From the NCBI GenBank assembly GCA_016212245.1, contig JACRGU010000127.1, positions 1 through 35,584 on the forward strand: 35,584 nucleotides of DNA, read 5' to 3'. Origin of the DNA: Nitrospirota bacterium. GTDB lineage: Bacteria; Nitrospirota; Thermodesulfovibrionia; Thermodesulfovibrionales; SM23-35. The first letter of the stretch is position 1. Each line of letters starts with the position of its first letter. Below, one piece after another: positions 7,919-15,546 of this stretch. The position numbers were made by a program, and so were the translations under genes. The notes below the pieces were generated by a model. It was not told the DNA's origin, searched no databases, and saw only the letters and a list, made by a program, of their open reading frames with translations.

Positions 7919-9095
7919 GGCTGCAGATATATACCCGCACAATCTTATACCAGAGATAAGGGAATCGTCTAACACTATTAAGATTCATACATCATATACA
8001 GGACAGATAGTTGCTTCTGCAACACTTAATAGGGGTGAGAGAAGGAATAAGGACAGCAGAGCTGAGGTTGATTATCTAAATGGTGTAGGAGAGCTTACAT
8101 GGATGCCTCAACACAATATTGCGGTATTTCTTAAATACAGGCATTTTGACCATGATGTAGATAATCCGGATACGGTTTCGATCACGGGAACGGGGTTAGG
8201 TAATACATATACATATGCAGTCAGACCATCTCTATCTACAGAAAGGGATGTGATTTCTACTGCCTTGAGGTATCGGCCAGTGAATAACCTTACCTTGCGG
8301 GCTGAATATTCATGGGAGGAGATTGACAGGAAGAATAGTGATAAATGGAACCTTCCAGGTAAGACAAATAAGAACACATTCACCCTTTCTGCAACAACAA
8401 GACCTCTTAAAAGATTGAATCTGAAGGCGTTCTATACACATAAGGAGATTGACAATCCAGCATACAACTATGAGCCAGATATCTCTAACCAGGCGAAGCT
8501 GACCGCCACATGGAATACCACTCCTGAACTTACATTCTTTGGGACTTACAGCCTTACAAGAGACAGGAGAGGTGATCTCGGCAATCAACTCTCTGAGGGT
8601 GAAAGAAGTGCAGATAGGGATATGATAATGGGAAATATGACATATATGATTTTGAAAGACCTGTCCTTTACAGCAGGCTATGCATATTTTAGAAATGAGG
8701 TAAAGCAGGATATAAAATATAGGCAACTTGTGGGTGGGGCACTTGGTACCGCCCTCAATGACAGGGGAGTCCCTTACAAAGATACTATAGATAATTTTTA
8801 CATCGCTCTCAGTTATATAAAAAATAGATTCAATCTGAACGGGCATGTTAGCTATACCATTTCAGAGGGTAAATTCAGTCCTAACATCACTGAAGCCCTT
8901 CAACCTGCCTCTATAGCATTATTCTCTAAATTAAAGGTCTATGAAACCGAGACTTCTATATGGGGAGAGTATGAGGTTACAAAGGGTTGGTGGGTTGGAT
9001 TGAGATATGAATATAATAATTTCGATGATAAGATTGACAGCAGCTATGATAGTAGAGTCCATATGACCTTTTTAACTATCTCGAAGAGGTGGTGA
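7836..9095 (+). CDS. MtrB/PioB-like outer-membrane porin, C-terminal part
   Basis: Continues the porin in the next frame. The family-like sequence resumes at about 7912 (RAADIYPHNLIPEIRES) and runs through repeated amphipathic strands (for example AVFLKYRHFDHD, LTLRAEYSWEEID, LSFTAGYAYFRNEV, WWVGLRYEYNNFDD) to an end at W, a terminal aromatic residue as expected for a barrel assembled by BAM. The bases before about 7912 in this frame are only overlap. Removing one G from the GGGG run joins both parts into one protein of about 650 residues, close to MtrB size. It is followed within a base by the putative leader of the first binding-protein gene (ATG 9095). Confidence 0.75.
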   Translation: MTSAIMKETLMLKVIGSSMTTFLLLRGRAADIYPHNLIPEIRESSNTIKIHTSYTGQIVASATLNRGERRNKDSRAEVDYLNGVGELTWMPQHNIAVFLKYRHFDHDVDNPDTVSITGTGLGNTYTYAVRPSLSTERDVISTALRYRPVNNLTLRAEYSWEEIDRKNSDKWNLPGKTNKNTFTLSATTRPLKRLNLKAFYTHKEIDNPAYNYEPDISNQAKLTATWNTTPELTFFGTYSLTRDRRGDLGNQLSEGERSADRDMIMGNMTYMILKDLSFTAGYAYFRNEVKQDIKYRQLVGGALGTALNDRGVPYKDTIDNFYIALSYIKNRFNLNGHVSYTISEGKFSPNITEALQPASIALFSKLKVYETETSIWGEYEVTKGWWVGLRYEYNNFDDKIDSSYDSRVHMTFLTISKRW

Positions 9096-9106
9096 TGGAC
9101 AAAAAA

Positions 9107-9181
9107 AGTTCAAAGTTGAAAGTTCAAAGTTTAAAGTTAAAAGTTATTTTTTATTTTTTACTTCTCACTTCTCACTTGTAA
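9107..9181 (+). repeat. Heptad tract in the signal peptide of the first binding protein
   Basis: Six AGTTCAA-type units (9107-9148) encode a Lys-rich n-region and three CTTCTCA-type units (9161-9181) the end of a hydrophobic core. ATG 9095 reads MDKKSSKLKV...FLLLTSHL and then stops at 9179-9181. The mature protein frame has no start codon after its stop at 9138. Confidence 0.8.
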
Positions 9182-9215
9182 TGTATTTGCTGCTGAGAAG
9201 GCCATCGGCATAATC

Positions 9216-10052
9216 ATGACAGGCAATATCCCCTACTACAATGAGATGCATCATGCCTTCGTCTCAAAACTTCAGAGAGAGGGATATGCCGATAACGTGA
9301 AGATAATAATCCAGAAGCCTTATCCTGACCCTATTTCATGGAGCAATGCTGTAAGAAAACTTGTGGCAGCAGATGTTGATCTCATCGTGACATACGGGGC
9401 ACCTGCAACACTGTCAGCCGTCAGGGAAAGGATAAAAATCCCAATTGTCTATTCAGGTGTTTATGAACCGATTGCTAAGGGCATAAAATCTAAAAATGTA
9501 ACAGGCATCAGTTTCAGGGTACCTGTTTCGAGTCTCATCCGTTATCTCAGAGGTGTAACGACTGTTTCGAGCCTTGGGGTTATTTATAATGAGGCTGAGG
9601 AAGACTCGGTTCATCAATTAATGGAATTGATGAGACTTTCAGAACAGTATGGGTTTGAGGTCGAAAAGATAAGACTGAAAAGGCCTGAGGATGCTAACAG
9701 GATGCTCTCTTATAAAAAGACTGATGCTATCTTTATTACCAGTAGCTCCTTAGTGAATATGGCGGCTGATAGTATTATTAATATTGCAAAGGCCAATAGA
9801 GTTCCTACAGTCTCATTGCTTTCAGGCACGACAGGATCGGAAGCAATTATCACCCTTTCTGTAAAGCCTGGTGAACAGGGTGAAAAAGCCGCAGAAAAGG
9901 TCATTAAGATACTTAATGGGATACCGGCCGAAAGGATTCAGGCAGAATCATCGAGGGGTACAGAGCTTATCTTTAACATGAAAGAGGCTAATGCTATGGG
10001 GCTCAGGTTGTCAATGGACCTTATAACAGAGGCTACGAGGATAATAAAGTGA
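9216..10052 (+). CDS. Orphan periplasmic substrate-binding protein (ABC_sub_bind type)
   Basis: Type I periplasmic-binding fold resembling the PF04392 family: GIIMTGNIPYYNEMHHAF, VDLIVTYGAPATLSAVRE, IPIVYSGVYEP, LGVIYNEAEEDS, TDAIFITSSSLVN, VPTVSLLSGTTGSEAIITLSV. The ligand is unknown. Coding sequence clearly begins upstream of ATG 9216: the same frame reads a hydrophobic stretch and VFA-AEKAIGII, a signal-peptidase-like site at about 9190. No start codon exists in that frame, whereas ATG 9095 in another frame supplies the n-region. The signal peptide is thus split by a one-base frame difference within heptad repeats. No permease or ATPase genes are nearby; with the next two genes it looks like a sensory rather than a transport module. 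Confidence 0.8.
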   Translation: MTGNIPYYNEMHHAFVSKLQREGYADNVKIIIQKPYPDPISWSNAVRKLVAADVDLIVTYGAPATLSAVRERIKIPIVYSGVYEPIAKGIKSKNVTGISFRVPVSSLIRYLRGVTTVSSLGVIYNEAEEDSVHQLMELMRLSEQYGFEVEKIRLKRPEDANRMLSYKKTDAIFITSSSLVNMAADSIINIAKANRVPTVSLLSGTTGSEAIITLSVKPGEQGEKAAEKVIKILNGIPAERIQAESSRGTELIFNMKEANAMGLRLSMDLITEATRIIK

Positions 10053-10090
10053 TTAAAAATAAATTCAAAATTCAAACCCTTATGCCATAA

Positions 10091-11128
10091 GTGGTACAAA
10101 AGAATATGAAAATGCTGCCAGATTGTCATTCCTGCGGAAGCAGGAATCCAGACGCCGTCTCTGCGAAAGCAGGGAGCTATACAAAAGGAATTGGATTCCT
10201 GTTTTCACAGGAAACTCTGGATTCCCGTTTTCACGGGAATGACATTTTCGGAGCAAAACTCAAAATTATAGGACTCGTGTTCTTTATCTTAATCCTCATT
10301 TCCCCTTTATACGCATTCTCTGAACAGAAGGAGTTACTTATAGGGCTTATCCCTGAAGAGAATATCTTCAAGCAGATGGATCGCTACAGGCCCTTAGCTG
10401 CATATCTCTCTGAGAAACTCGGTATTAAGGTAAGGTTAACCATTCTCAGCAAGTATGGAGATGTTATTGATAGATTTGCCTCTAGAAGGATGGATGGCGC
10501 CTTTTTTGAGGCGTTCACAGCAAACCTTGCTATGGTAAAACTTAATGTTGAACCCATAGCAAGGCCGATGAACCTTGATGGGACATCAACTATTAAAGGT
10601 TACATATTTGTTAGAAAAGACAGTGGAATAAAGTCTATAAAGGATATGAAGGATAAAATTGTAGTATTTGTTGATAAGGCAACAGCAACAGGTTATGTAT
10701 TTACTATTGCCTTCTTCAGGGAAAATGGTGTTAGAGATATAGACAGCTATTTCAGCGAATACTATTTTACAGGAAGCCATGATTCAGCAGTGTATGCTGT
10801 TTTAGATAACAGGGCAGATATAGGCAGTGCAGGAAGCAGGTTTTATCAGAGGATAATAGATAAGGACCCGGCGATTAAGAATGAACTGCAGATTTTAGCG
10901 ACATCTCAGGAAGTTCCTGATATTACCCTCTGTATAAGGCGTGATCTTCCTCCTGAGCTGAAACTCAGGATAAAAGAGGTGCTCTTAAATATGGATAAAG
11001 ACCCTACAGGGAAAGAGGTCTTGAAGAAGTTTGGGGCATTGAGGTTTATCAGTGCTGGTAAGGCTGATTTCAAGCCTGTCTTTGATTTAGCAAAAAAGGC
11101 AGGGATAGACATTATAGAGATTAGATAA
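10091..11128 (+). CDS. Orphan PhnD-like periplasmic binding protein
   Basis: Resembles phosphate/phosphite/phosphonate-type binding proteins (PF12974). After a signal-like core (KLKIIGLVFFILILISPLYAFSEQ) come LLIGLIPEENIFKQMDRYRPLAAYLSEKLG, GAFFEAFTANLAM, GYIFVRKDSGIKSIKDMKDK, ATATGYVF, a GSHDSAVYAVLDNRADIG block and DITLCIRRDLPPELK. The frame is open from GTG 10091, but the first roughly 55 residues come from the inverted-repeat element and are unlikely to belong to the protein. The native start seems displaced by that insertion; the internal GTG just before FFILILISP is the only start codon close to the signal core. The histidine kinase follows after three bases, which suggests this protein presents a ligand to the kinase. 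Ligand unknown. Confidence 0.82.
   Translation: MVQKNMKMLPDCHSCGSRNPDAVSAKAGSYTKGIGFLFSQETLDSRFHGNDIFGAKLKIIGLVFFILILISPLYAFSEQKELLIGLIPEENIFKQMDRYRPLAAYLSEKLGIKVRLTILSKYGDVIDRFASRRMDGAFFEAFTANLAMVKLNVEPIARPMNLDGTSTIKGYIFVRKDSGIKSIKDMKDKIVVFVDKATATGYVFTIAFFRENGVRDIDSYFSEYYFTGSHDSAVYAVLDNRADIGSAGSRFYQRIIDKDPAIKNELQILATSQEVPDITLCIRRDLPPELKLRIKEVLLNMDKDPTGKEVLKKFGALRFISAGKADFKPVFDLAKKAGIDIIEIR
10125..10243 (+). repeat. MITE-like inverted-repeat element, copy 2
   Basis: 119 bp with 28-bp imperfect terminal inverted repeats (GTCATTCC...GGAATCCAGA and TCTGGATTCC...GGAATGAC). The core is nearly identical to 6925-7060. It lies at the 5' end of the following binding-protein gene and is translated there as CHSCGSRNPDA...LDSRFHGND, the usual peptide of such repeats. 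Confidence 0.9.
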
Positions 11129-11131
11129 TCA

Positions 11132-12601
11132 ATGAAGAAAAGACTTGTTCTTTCACTCTTCCTTTTATTCCTTCTGTTTTCAGCAGGTGCAGGCATGAGC
11201 GTGCTCTATATCAATAAAACAACCTCAGATCTCGACTCACTGATAAAGCTTCACAGGGTAGAGATAATACGCCAGGATCTTGTTATCAATGTTCATACTG
11301 TTCAGACACATCTTTATACTATAGAGACTGAATTTGGTAAGGAGCTTGATGTAATAGTTGAGAATGTCACAGACCTCGACAATTCTGTCCAGAGCTGTAT
11401 TGGATGCCATCATGGTAAGGAGATTTCAGCAAAGATAGAGGATATCAGGAATTTAGTGGAACAGTATAAAGAGGCATTGAGTTACTTTATAACAACAACT
11501 GCTAACCCGGAGAGGGTTAAGAGACTGCAGATGGTTGGTGCAGAGATAGGAAATTCATTGCTATCAAAGACACAGGAGATGGCCTTTATTGCAAACCGGA
11601 GGCTAAATGATAGGACTATAAAGGCGATGAAGGATATCAAGAATTCAGAGATTATACTTTTTATAACCATTATCCTTGCGTTCTTTATCGCCCTTCCTAT
11701 TGCTGTCGTCCTGACAAGGGGAATAACAAAGCCTATATCAGAGCTTGTTAGTGCTACAAGAAAGGTAAAGACAGGTGAGTTAGGATACACCTCAGCCTAT
11801 AAAGGTAAGGACGAATTTGGCGAACTTATAAGTGCCTTCAATGAGATGAGCATCTCTCTTAAAGAGAGTAATGATAGGATTTTACAACAGATGCAGGAAC
11901 TCAAGGATGCACAGGAACAGCTTATCCAGACTGCAAAGCTTGCAGCATTAGGAGAGATTGCATCCAATATCGCCCATGAGCTTAATAACCCCCTCACATG
12001 TATCCTCGGCTATGCAGGATTGATTAAGGAAGAGAAGGAGATTGACAGTATTATGCGCAATACCGAGGTGATTATAAAAGAATCCATGAGGGCGAGGGAT
12101 ATCGTACGTCAGTTGCTCGAGTTTTCAAGAAAAAGGCCACTTGAGATAAAAAGGGTTGATCTAAATGAGACCATCAAAGATATTGTCAGGTTTGTTTCAG
12201 TCCAGTTAAAGAATGCGAATATTACGACAATCGAGAACTATGGTGAGATTCCGCATATATCAGGTGATGAAAATCAGCTTAAACAGGTCTTTCTTAATGT
12301 CATCAATAATGCAATATTTGCTATGCCCAAGGGTGGGAACATAACCATAAATACTGATGTTAAAGACGGACAGGTATATATAGATATCTCTGACACAGGG
12401 ATTGGAATTCCAGAAGAAATAATGCATAGGATTTTCGAACCATTTTTCACTACAAAACAAGAAAGGGGTACAGGCCTCGGCCTATCAATAAGTTACAGGA
12501 TAATACAGAGCCATGGCGGGAGGATTAATGTTGAAAGTGAGGAGGGGAAGGGGACGAGATTCATTATCACATTTCCTGTAACCCTCAAATCAGTTTCCTG
12601 A
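11132..12601 (+). CDS. Membrane histidine kinase with periplasmic CXXCH heme motif
   Basis: 489 residues. TM1 about 5-27; a helical periplasmic domain about 28-172 with SCIGCHH at 88-94, a c-type heme attachment motif; TM2 about 173-195; HAMP about 197-250; coiled coil; HisKA with SNIAHELNNPL (His282 as phosphoacceptor); HATPase with N box (NVINNAIFAM), G1 (DTGIGI), F box (EPFFTT) and G2 (GTGLGLSI). The single heme site suggests redox, oxygen or NO sensing in the periplasm. It sits three bases after the PhnD-like gene, downstream of the cytochrome/porin genes. No response regulator is adjacent; the NtrC-type regulator at 29.3 kb is an unproven candidate partner. Its 3' end overlaps the convergent dtxR-type gene by 17 bases. 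Confidence 0.92.
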   Translation: MKKRLVLSLFLLFLLFSAGAGMSVLYINKTTSDLDSLIKLHRVEIIRQDLVINVHTVQTHLYTIETEFGKELDVIVENVTDLDNSVQSCIGCHHGKEISAKIEDIRNLVEQYKEALSYFITTTANPERVKRLQMVGAEIGNSLLSKTQEMAFIANRRLNDRTIKAMKDIKNSEIILFITIILAFFIALPIAVVLTRGITKPISELVSATRKVKTGELGYTSAYKGKDEFGELISAFNEMSISLKESNDRILQQMQELKDAQEQLIQTAKLAALGEIASNIAHELNNPLTCILGYAGLIKEEKEIDSIMRNTEVIIKESMRARDIVRQLLEFSRKRPLEIKRVDLNETIKDIVRFVSVQLKNANITTIENYGEIPHISGDENQLKQVFLNVINNAIFAMPKGGNITINTDVKDGQVYIDISDTGIGIPEEIMHRIFEPFFTTKQERGTGLGLSISYRIIQSHGGRINVESEEGKGTRFIITFPVTLKSVS

Positions 12602-13235
12602 CATATATCTCCTTTGCTATCTCAGGGTCAATCGCAATAGTTGTTTCATCTATCTGTAGGACATAAGATGGGGTTCTCTGTAAGAGTCTTATAATACTCC
12701 CTGCGGTGATTCCCAGGGAATTGAGCTTGCTCAGCCTCGATGATTTTGCTGGTACAATAAAGGTAATTCTACCCTTTGAGCCCACCTCAAATTCGGACAG
12801 TCTGGTAACAACAGGCTCAACTTCCACTCTGTATTTCTTGCAGCACTCTCCCCTCGGTATGGGCTTATCATGGGGGCAGGTTGGTGGATGGCCAAGGAAG
12901 GTGCACACACTGTCAGTAAGCTCTTCGCTCAGTATGTGTTCCATCTTACATGCATCTGTAATGACAGTATCTCCAGGCATCTCAAAGACATCGGTGAAGA
13001 GGCGTTCTGCAAGGCGTAGCCTTCTTACCAGTGCCTTTGCCAGTGAATAGCCTTTATCAGTGAATTGAATTTTATCCTCGGAAATGACTGTAAGTCCTTC
13101 GGTTTTCAGTGTGACAATGAGGTTTTCGACATCATCATCCTCAGAACTCAATCTGAAACGATTAAGGCTATGATGGCCTTCTTCATTAAGAAGCCATATC
13201 AGCTCTAATGCCTCATCAATTTGTTCTTTATCCAT
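12585..13235 (-). CDS. DtxR/MntR-family metal-dependent repressor with FeoA-like domain
   Basis: 216 residues. N-terminal winged helix (about 1-70, ending ISEDKIQFTDKGYSLAKALVRRLRLAERLF), dimerisation/metal domain with DACKMEHILSEELTDSV, where the C..EH pattern matches metal ligands of DtxR, then CTFLGHPPTCPHDKPIPRGECCKK and a C-terminal SH3-like FeoA domain (EVGSKGRITFIVP... to the end). It likely senses Fe2+ or Mn2+ and represses uptake genes; no Feo genes are in view, but a Zn/Mn-type ABC system lies at 33-35.5 kb. It is the last gene of the minus-strand run and overlaps the kinase gene tail to tail. Confidence 0.87.
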   Translation of the reverse strand: MDKEQIDEALELIWLLNEEGHHSLNRFRLSSEDDDVENLIVTLKTEGLTVISEDKIQFTDKGYSLAKALVRRLRLAERLFTDVFEMPGDTVITDACKMEHILSEELTDSVCTFLGHPPTCPHDKPIPRGECCKKYRVEVEPVVTRLSEFEVGSKGRITFIVPAKSSRLSKLNSLGITAGSIIRLLQRTPSYVLQIDETTIAIDPEIAKEIYVRKLI

Positions 13236-13277
13236 GTTAATTCTTACTTCTCACTTTACATTTTATAAAAATAAAAG

Positions 13278-13889
13278 TCAAAATGGAAGCTCTAATGACA
13301 TTACCCTCTGAAAACTTTTTCTGTGGATAGGGCAGGGGCCGTATAACCGTAGCATATAGAGATGTTCTCTCGTGGAATAACCCTTATGTTTTTCAAAATT
13401 ATAATCTGGATATTGCCGATGATAATCTATCATGATCTTATCCCTTACAAACTTTGCGATTATCGAGGCAGCAGCAACTGAGGCACTTATGCCCTCTCCT
13501 TTTATGGGTGATAACTGCTTTATTGGAATTGATGGAAGGAATACTGCATCAATGACAAGTATATCCGGAGGTGTGGAAAGGTCGTCTACTGCAATCTGCA
13601 TCGCAAGTCTCGTGGCCCTGAGGATATTTAATCTATCAATCTCTTCAGGACCGACAATGCCTATGCCTATATCTTTAGAGAAACTGAGAATCTCGTAGAA
13701 AAGGAATTCTCTTTCTTTCTCAGGTACTTTTTTGGAATCCCTGAGCCCTTCAATCCTGATGCCTTCTATCAGGACAACTGCCGCAGCAACAACAGGGCCA
13801 GCAAGTGGACCCCTTCCAGCCTCATCAATACCAGCTATCCTTAAAAACCCTTTTTTTCTGAGGGATTCGTCATGCTGGTAAATATCCAT
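13278..13889 (-). CDS. rnhB: Ribonuclease HII
   Basis: Removes ribonucleotides and RNA primers from DNA. 203 residues, normal length. The catalytic signature GIDEAGRGPLAGPVVAAAVVL supplies the first D and E. DSKKVPEKERE, LVIDAVFLP and SVAAASIIAKFVRDKIM follow, then YPDYNFEKHKGYSTREH and the HRKSF tail. ATG at 13889, three bases after the rplS stop; rplS-rnhB adjacency is widespread in bacteria. Confidence 0.97.
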   Translation of the reverse strand: MDIYQHDESLRKKGFLRIAGIDEAGRGPLAGPVVAAAVVLIEGIRIEGLRDSKKVPEKEREFLFYEILSFSKDIGIGIVGPEEIDRLNILRATRLAMQIAVDDLSTPPDILVIDAVFLPSIPIKQLSPIKGEGISASVAAASIIAKFVRDKIMIDYHRQYPDYNFEKHKGYSTREHLYMLRLYGPCPIHRKSFQRVMSLELPF

Positions 13890-13892
13890 GTC

Positions 13893-14252
13893 TTATTCGG
13901 ATGCAAATTCTCTTTCTTTTTCTTTGATCTTAGCTGCCTTACCCTTTTTGCCTCTTAAATAATATAGCTTTGCTCTCCTTACACTTCCTCTCTTCAAAAC
14001 CTCTATCTTATCAATGGTGGGAGAACAGAGAGGAAAGATTCTTTCTACGCCAATACCAAATGATACCTTTCTCACCATAAATGTCTCCCTTGTGCCGCTC
14101 CCGCGCATGGCAATTACAATACCTTCAAATGGCTGGATTCTTTCCTTATCACCTTCTATGACTTTTACTAATACTCTGACAGTATCTCCAACATTGAAAC
14201 TTGTGACATTCTTCTTAAAGCCTTCTTCAACAGCCTCGAGCAGGTTCATCAT
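13893..14252 (-). CDS. rplS: 50S ribosomal protein L19
   Basis: 119 residues, normal length, with FNVGDTVRVLVKVIEGDKERIQPFEGIVIAMRGSGTRETFMVRK and the VERIFPLCSP block before the basic tail RRAKLYYLRGKKGKAAKIKE. The start overlaps the trmD stop by four bases (ATGA), with AGGAGG upstream, so the two are translationally coupled. Confidence 0.97.
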   Translation of the reverse strand: MMNLLEAVEEGFKKNVTSFNVGDTVRVLVKVIEGDKERIQPFEGIVIAMRGSGTRETFMVRKVSFGIGVERIFPLCSPTIDKIEVLKRGSVRRAKLYYLRGKKGKAAKIKEKEREFASE

Positions 14253-14983
14253 GATTCCTCCTTTATTTCACCAATTAATTTATAGTCCTCATCGCTGAGT
14301 CTAATTTTTTCAAGAAGCTCAGGTCTTCTTTGTAGTGTACGGCGCAGGGCCTCTTTTCGTCTCCATCGCCAGATATCTCTATGGTTTCCAGAAAGTAAAA
14401 TCTTTGGCACTGCCATATCCCTAAACACAGAAGGTCTTGTATAATGAGGGTAGTCAAGTATCCCCCACGAAAACGATTCTGTCTCAGCAGAACGCTCATC
14501 GCCGAGCACTCCGGGTATTAATCTGGCAACAGCGTCTATTATAACTAAAGCAGGTAGTTCTCCGCCAGTCAGTATGTAATCACCTATGGATATCTCATCA
14601 TTAACAAGGGCTGTTCTTACCCTCTCGTCTATTGCCTCATATCTTCCGCATAAGAATATAAGCTCTCTGTGTTCATTAGAGAGTTCTACTGCAATATCCT
14701 GATTGAATTTTTTGCCCTGAGGGCTGAGCATGATAACCCTTCTTTTTGTGCTGTCAGGACATAGTGCCTCTACAGCAGCAAAAAATGGTTCAGGCTTCAT
14801 AACCATGCCTGCACCACCCCCATAAGGGTAATCATCAACAGTTCTGTGTTTATCTGTGGTGAAGTCTCTCAGGTTATAAATCTTCATGTCTATGAGCCGC
14901 TTCTGTATTGCCCTCTTTAAGATACCCTCACTAAGATAGGCATAAAAGATTTCGGGGAAGAGTGTAATAACATCACACTTCAT
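14249..14983 (-). CDS. trmD: tRNA (guanine37-N1)-methyltransferase
   Basis: Uses S-adenosylmethionine to make m1G37, which prevents +1 frameshifting. The start at 14983 (MKCDVITLFPEIF) overlaps the ruvC stop as ATGA; a longer reading from 15010 would run into ruvC and adds no family sequence. Visible: DDYPYGGGAGMVMKPEPFF, LSPQGKKF, LIFLCGRYEAIDERV, the trefoil-knot SAM site SIGDYILTGGELPALVIIDAVARLIPGVLG and the C-terminal HYTRPSVF and SGNHRDIWRWRR. 244 residues, normal length. Confidence 0.97.
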   Translation of the reverse strand: MKCDVITLFPEIFYAYLSEGILKRAIQKRLIDMKIYNLRDFTTDKHRTVDDYPYGGGAGMVMKPEPFFAAVEALCPDSTKRRVIMLSPQGKKFNQDIAVELSNEHRELIFLCGRYEAIDERVRTALVNDEISIGDYILTGGELPALVIIDAVARLIPGVLGDERSAETESFSWGILDYPHYTRPSVFRDMAVPKILLSGNHRDIWRWRRKEALRRTLQRRPELLEKIRLSDEDYKLIGEIKEES

Positions 14984-15540
14984 CTTGACTGCCTTGTATT
15001 CATGTGACATAAGGCGAGGGCAAGGGCATCTGCACTGTCCTCGGTGAGATTTGGCCCCGAATCAAGTTCAGGATGACCCCGTAACTTCACAAAGTTACGG
15101 GGATGAGATTTAAGATTTAAGATTCTCATCACCATCTCCCGAACCTGCCTCTTTTCAGCCCTTCCATAACCGGTAATAGCCTTTTTAACCTCAAGGGCAC
15201 TGTACTCGTAAATATTAAGACCCTCAGATGCAGCGCAGAGAAGGGCTATACCCCTCACCTGCCCAAGGTTTAATGCTGCTTTTACACCCTTTGCAAAAAA
15301 TATACGTTCAATTACCATTTCGTGGGGATTATATTCCCTGATTATACTGATAAGTGCATCATAGAGCTCTTTTAATCGTAGATGCAGCGGACTTTCTGGT
15401 GATAAGGCTATCCTCCCGGAGGCAATGTAGATACAGTCAGCAGTTTTTTGACTCTTGATTCTCGACTGTTGACTATTGACTGTCTCTATCAGTCCGTAAC
15501 CACAGATAATGCTTCCAGGGTCAATACCGAGGATCTTCAC
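14980..15540 (-). CDS. ruvC: Holliday junction resolvase RuvC with repeat-derived inserts
   Basis: Endonuclease that cuts Holliday junctions. Catalytic acids are present: D7 (ILGIDPGS), E in MVIERIFFAKG, and the DSADALALALCH pair near the C-terminus. 186 residues, longer than the usual 160-170, because of two inserts made of repeats: a TTGACTA heptad tract after GYGLIETV (NSQQSRIKSQ) and a palindrome/heptad insert just before the last catalytic block (LKSHPRNFVKLRGHPELDSGP). Both are in frame. It is unknown whether activity survives, but the reading frame and catalytic set do. No ruvA or ruvB is adjacent. Confidence 0.93.
   Translation of the reverse strand: MKILGIDPGSIICGYGLIETVNSQQSRIKSQKTADCIYIASGRIALSPESPLHLRLKELYDALISIIREYNPHEMVIERIFFAKGVKAALNLGQVRGIALLCAASEGLNIYEYSALEVKKAITGYGRAEKRQVREMVMRILNLKSHPRNFVKLRGHPELDSGPNLTEDSADALALALCHMNTRQSR
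15053..15126 (-). repeat. Palindromic and heptad insert within ruvC
   Basis: A perfect 11-bp stem CCCCGTAACTT/AAGTTACGGGG (15077-15102, CACA loop) lies beside GAATCAAGTTCAGGATGAC, a relative of the palindrome at 20659-20681, and GATTTAA heptads (15107-15124). The insert sits upstream of the catalytic DXXD block. Confidence 0.8.
15448..15482 (-). repeat. Heptad tract inside ruvC N-terminal part
   Basis: Five 7-bp units on the + strand: TTGACTC, TTGATTC, TCGACTG, TTGACTA, TTGACTG. They are translated in ruvC as a polar Ser/Gln/Lys-rich loop. Confidence 0.85.
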
Positions 15541-15546
15541 CCTCTC

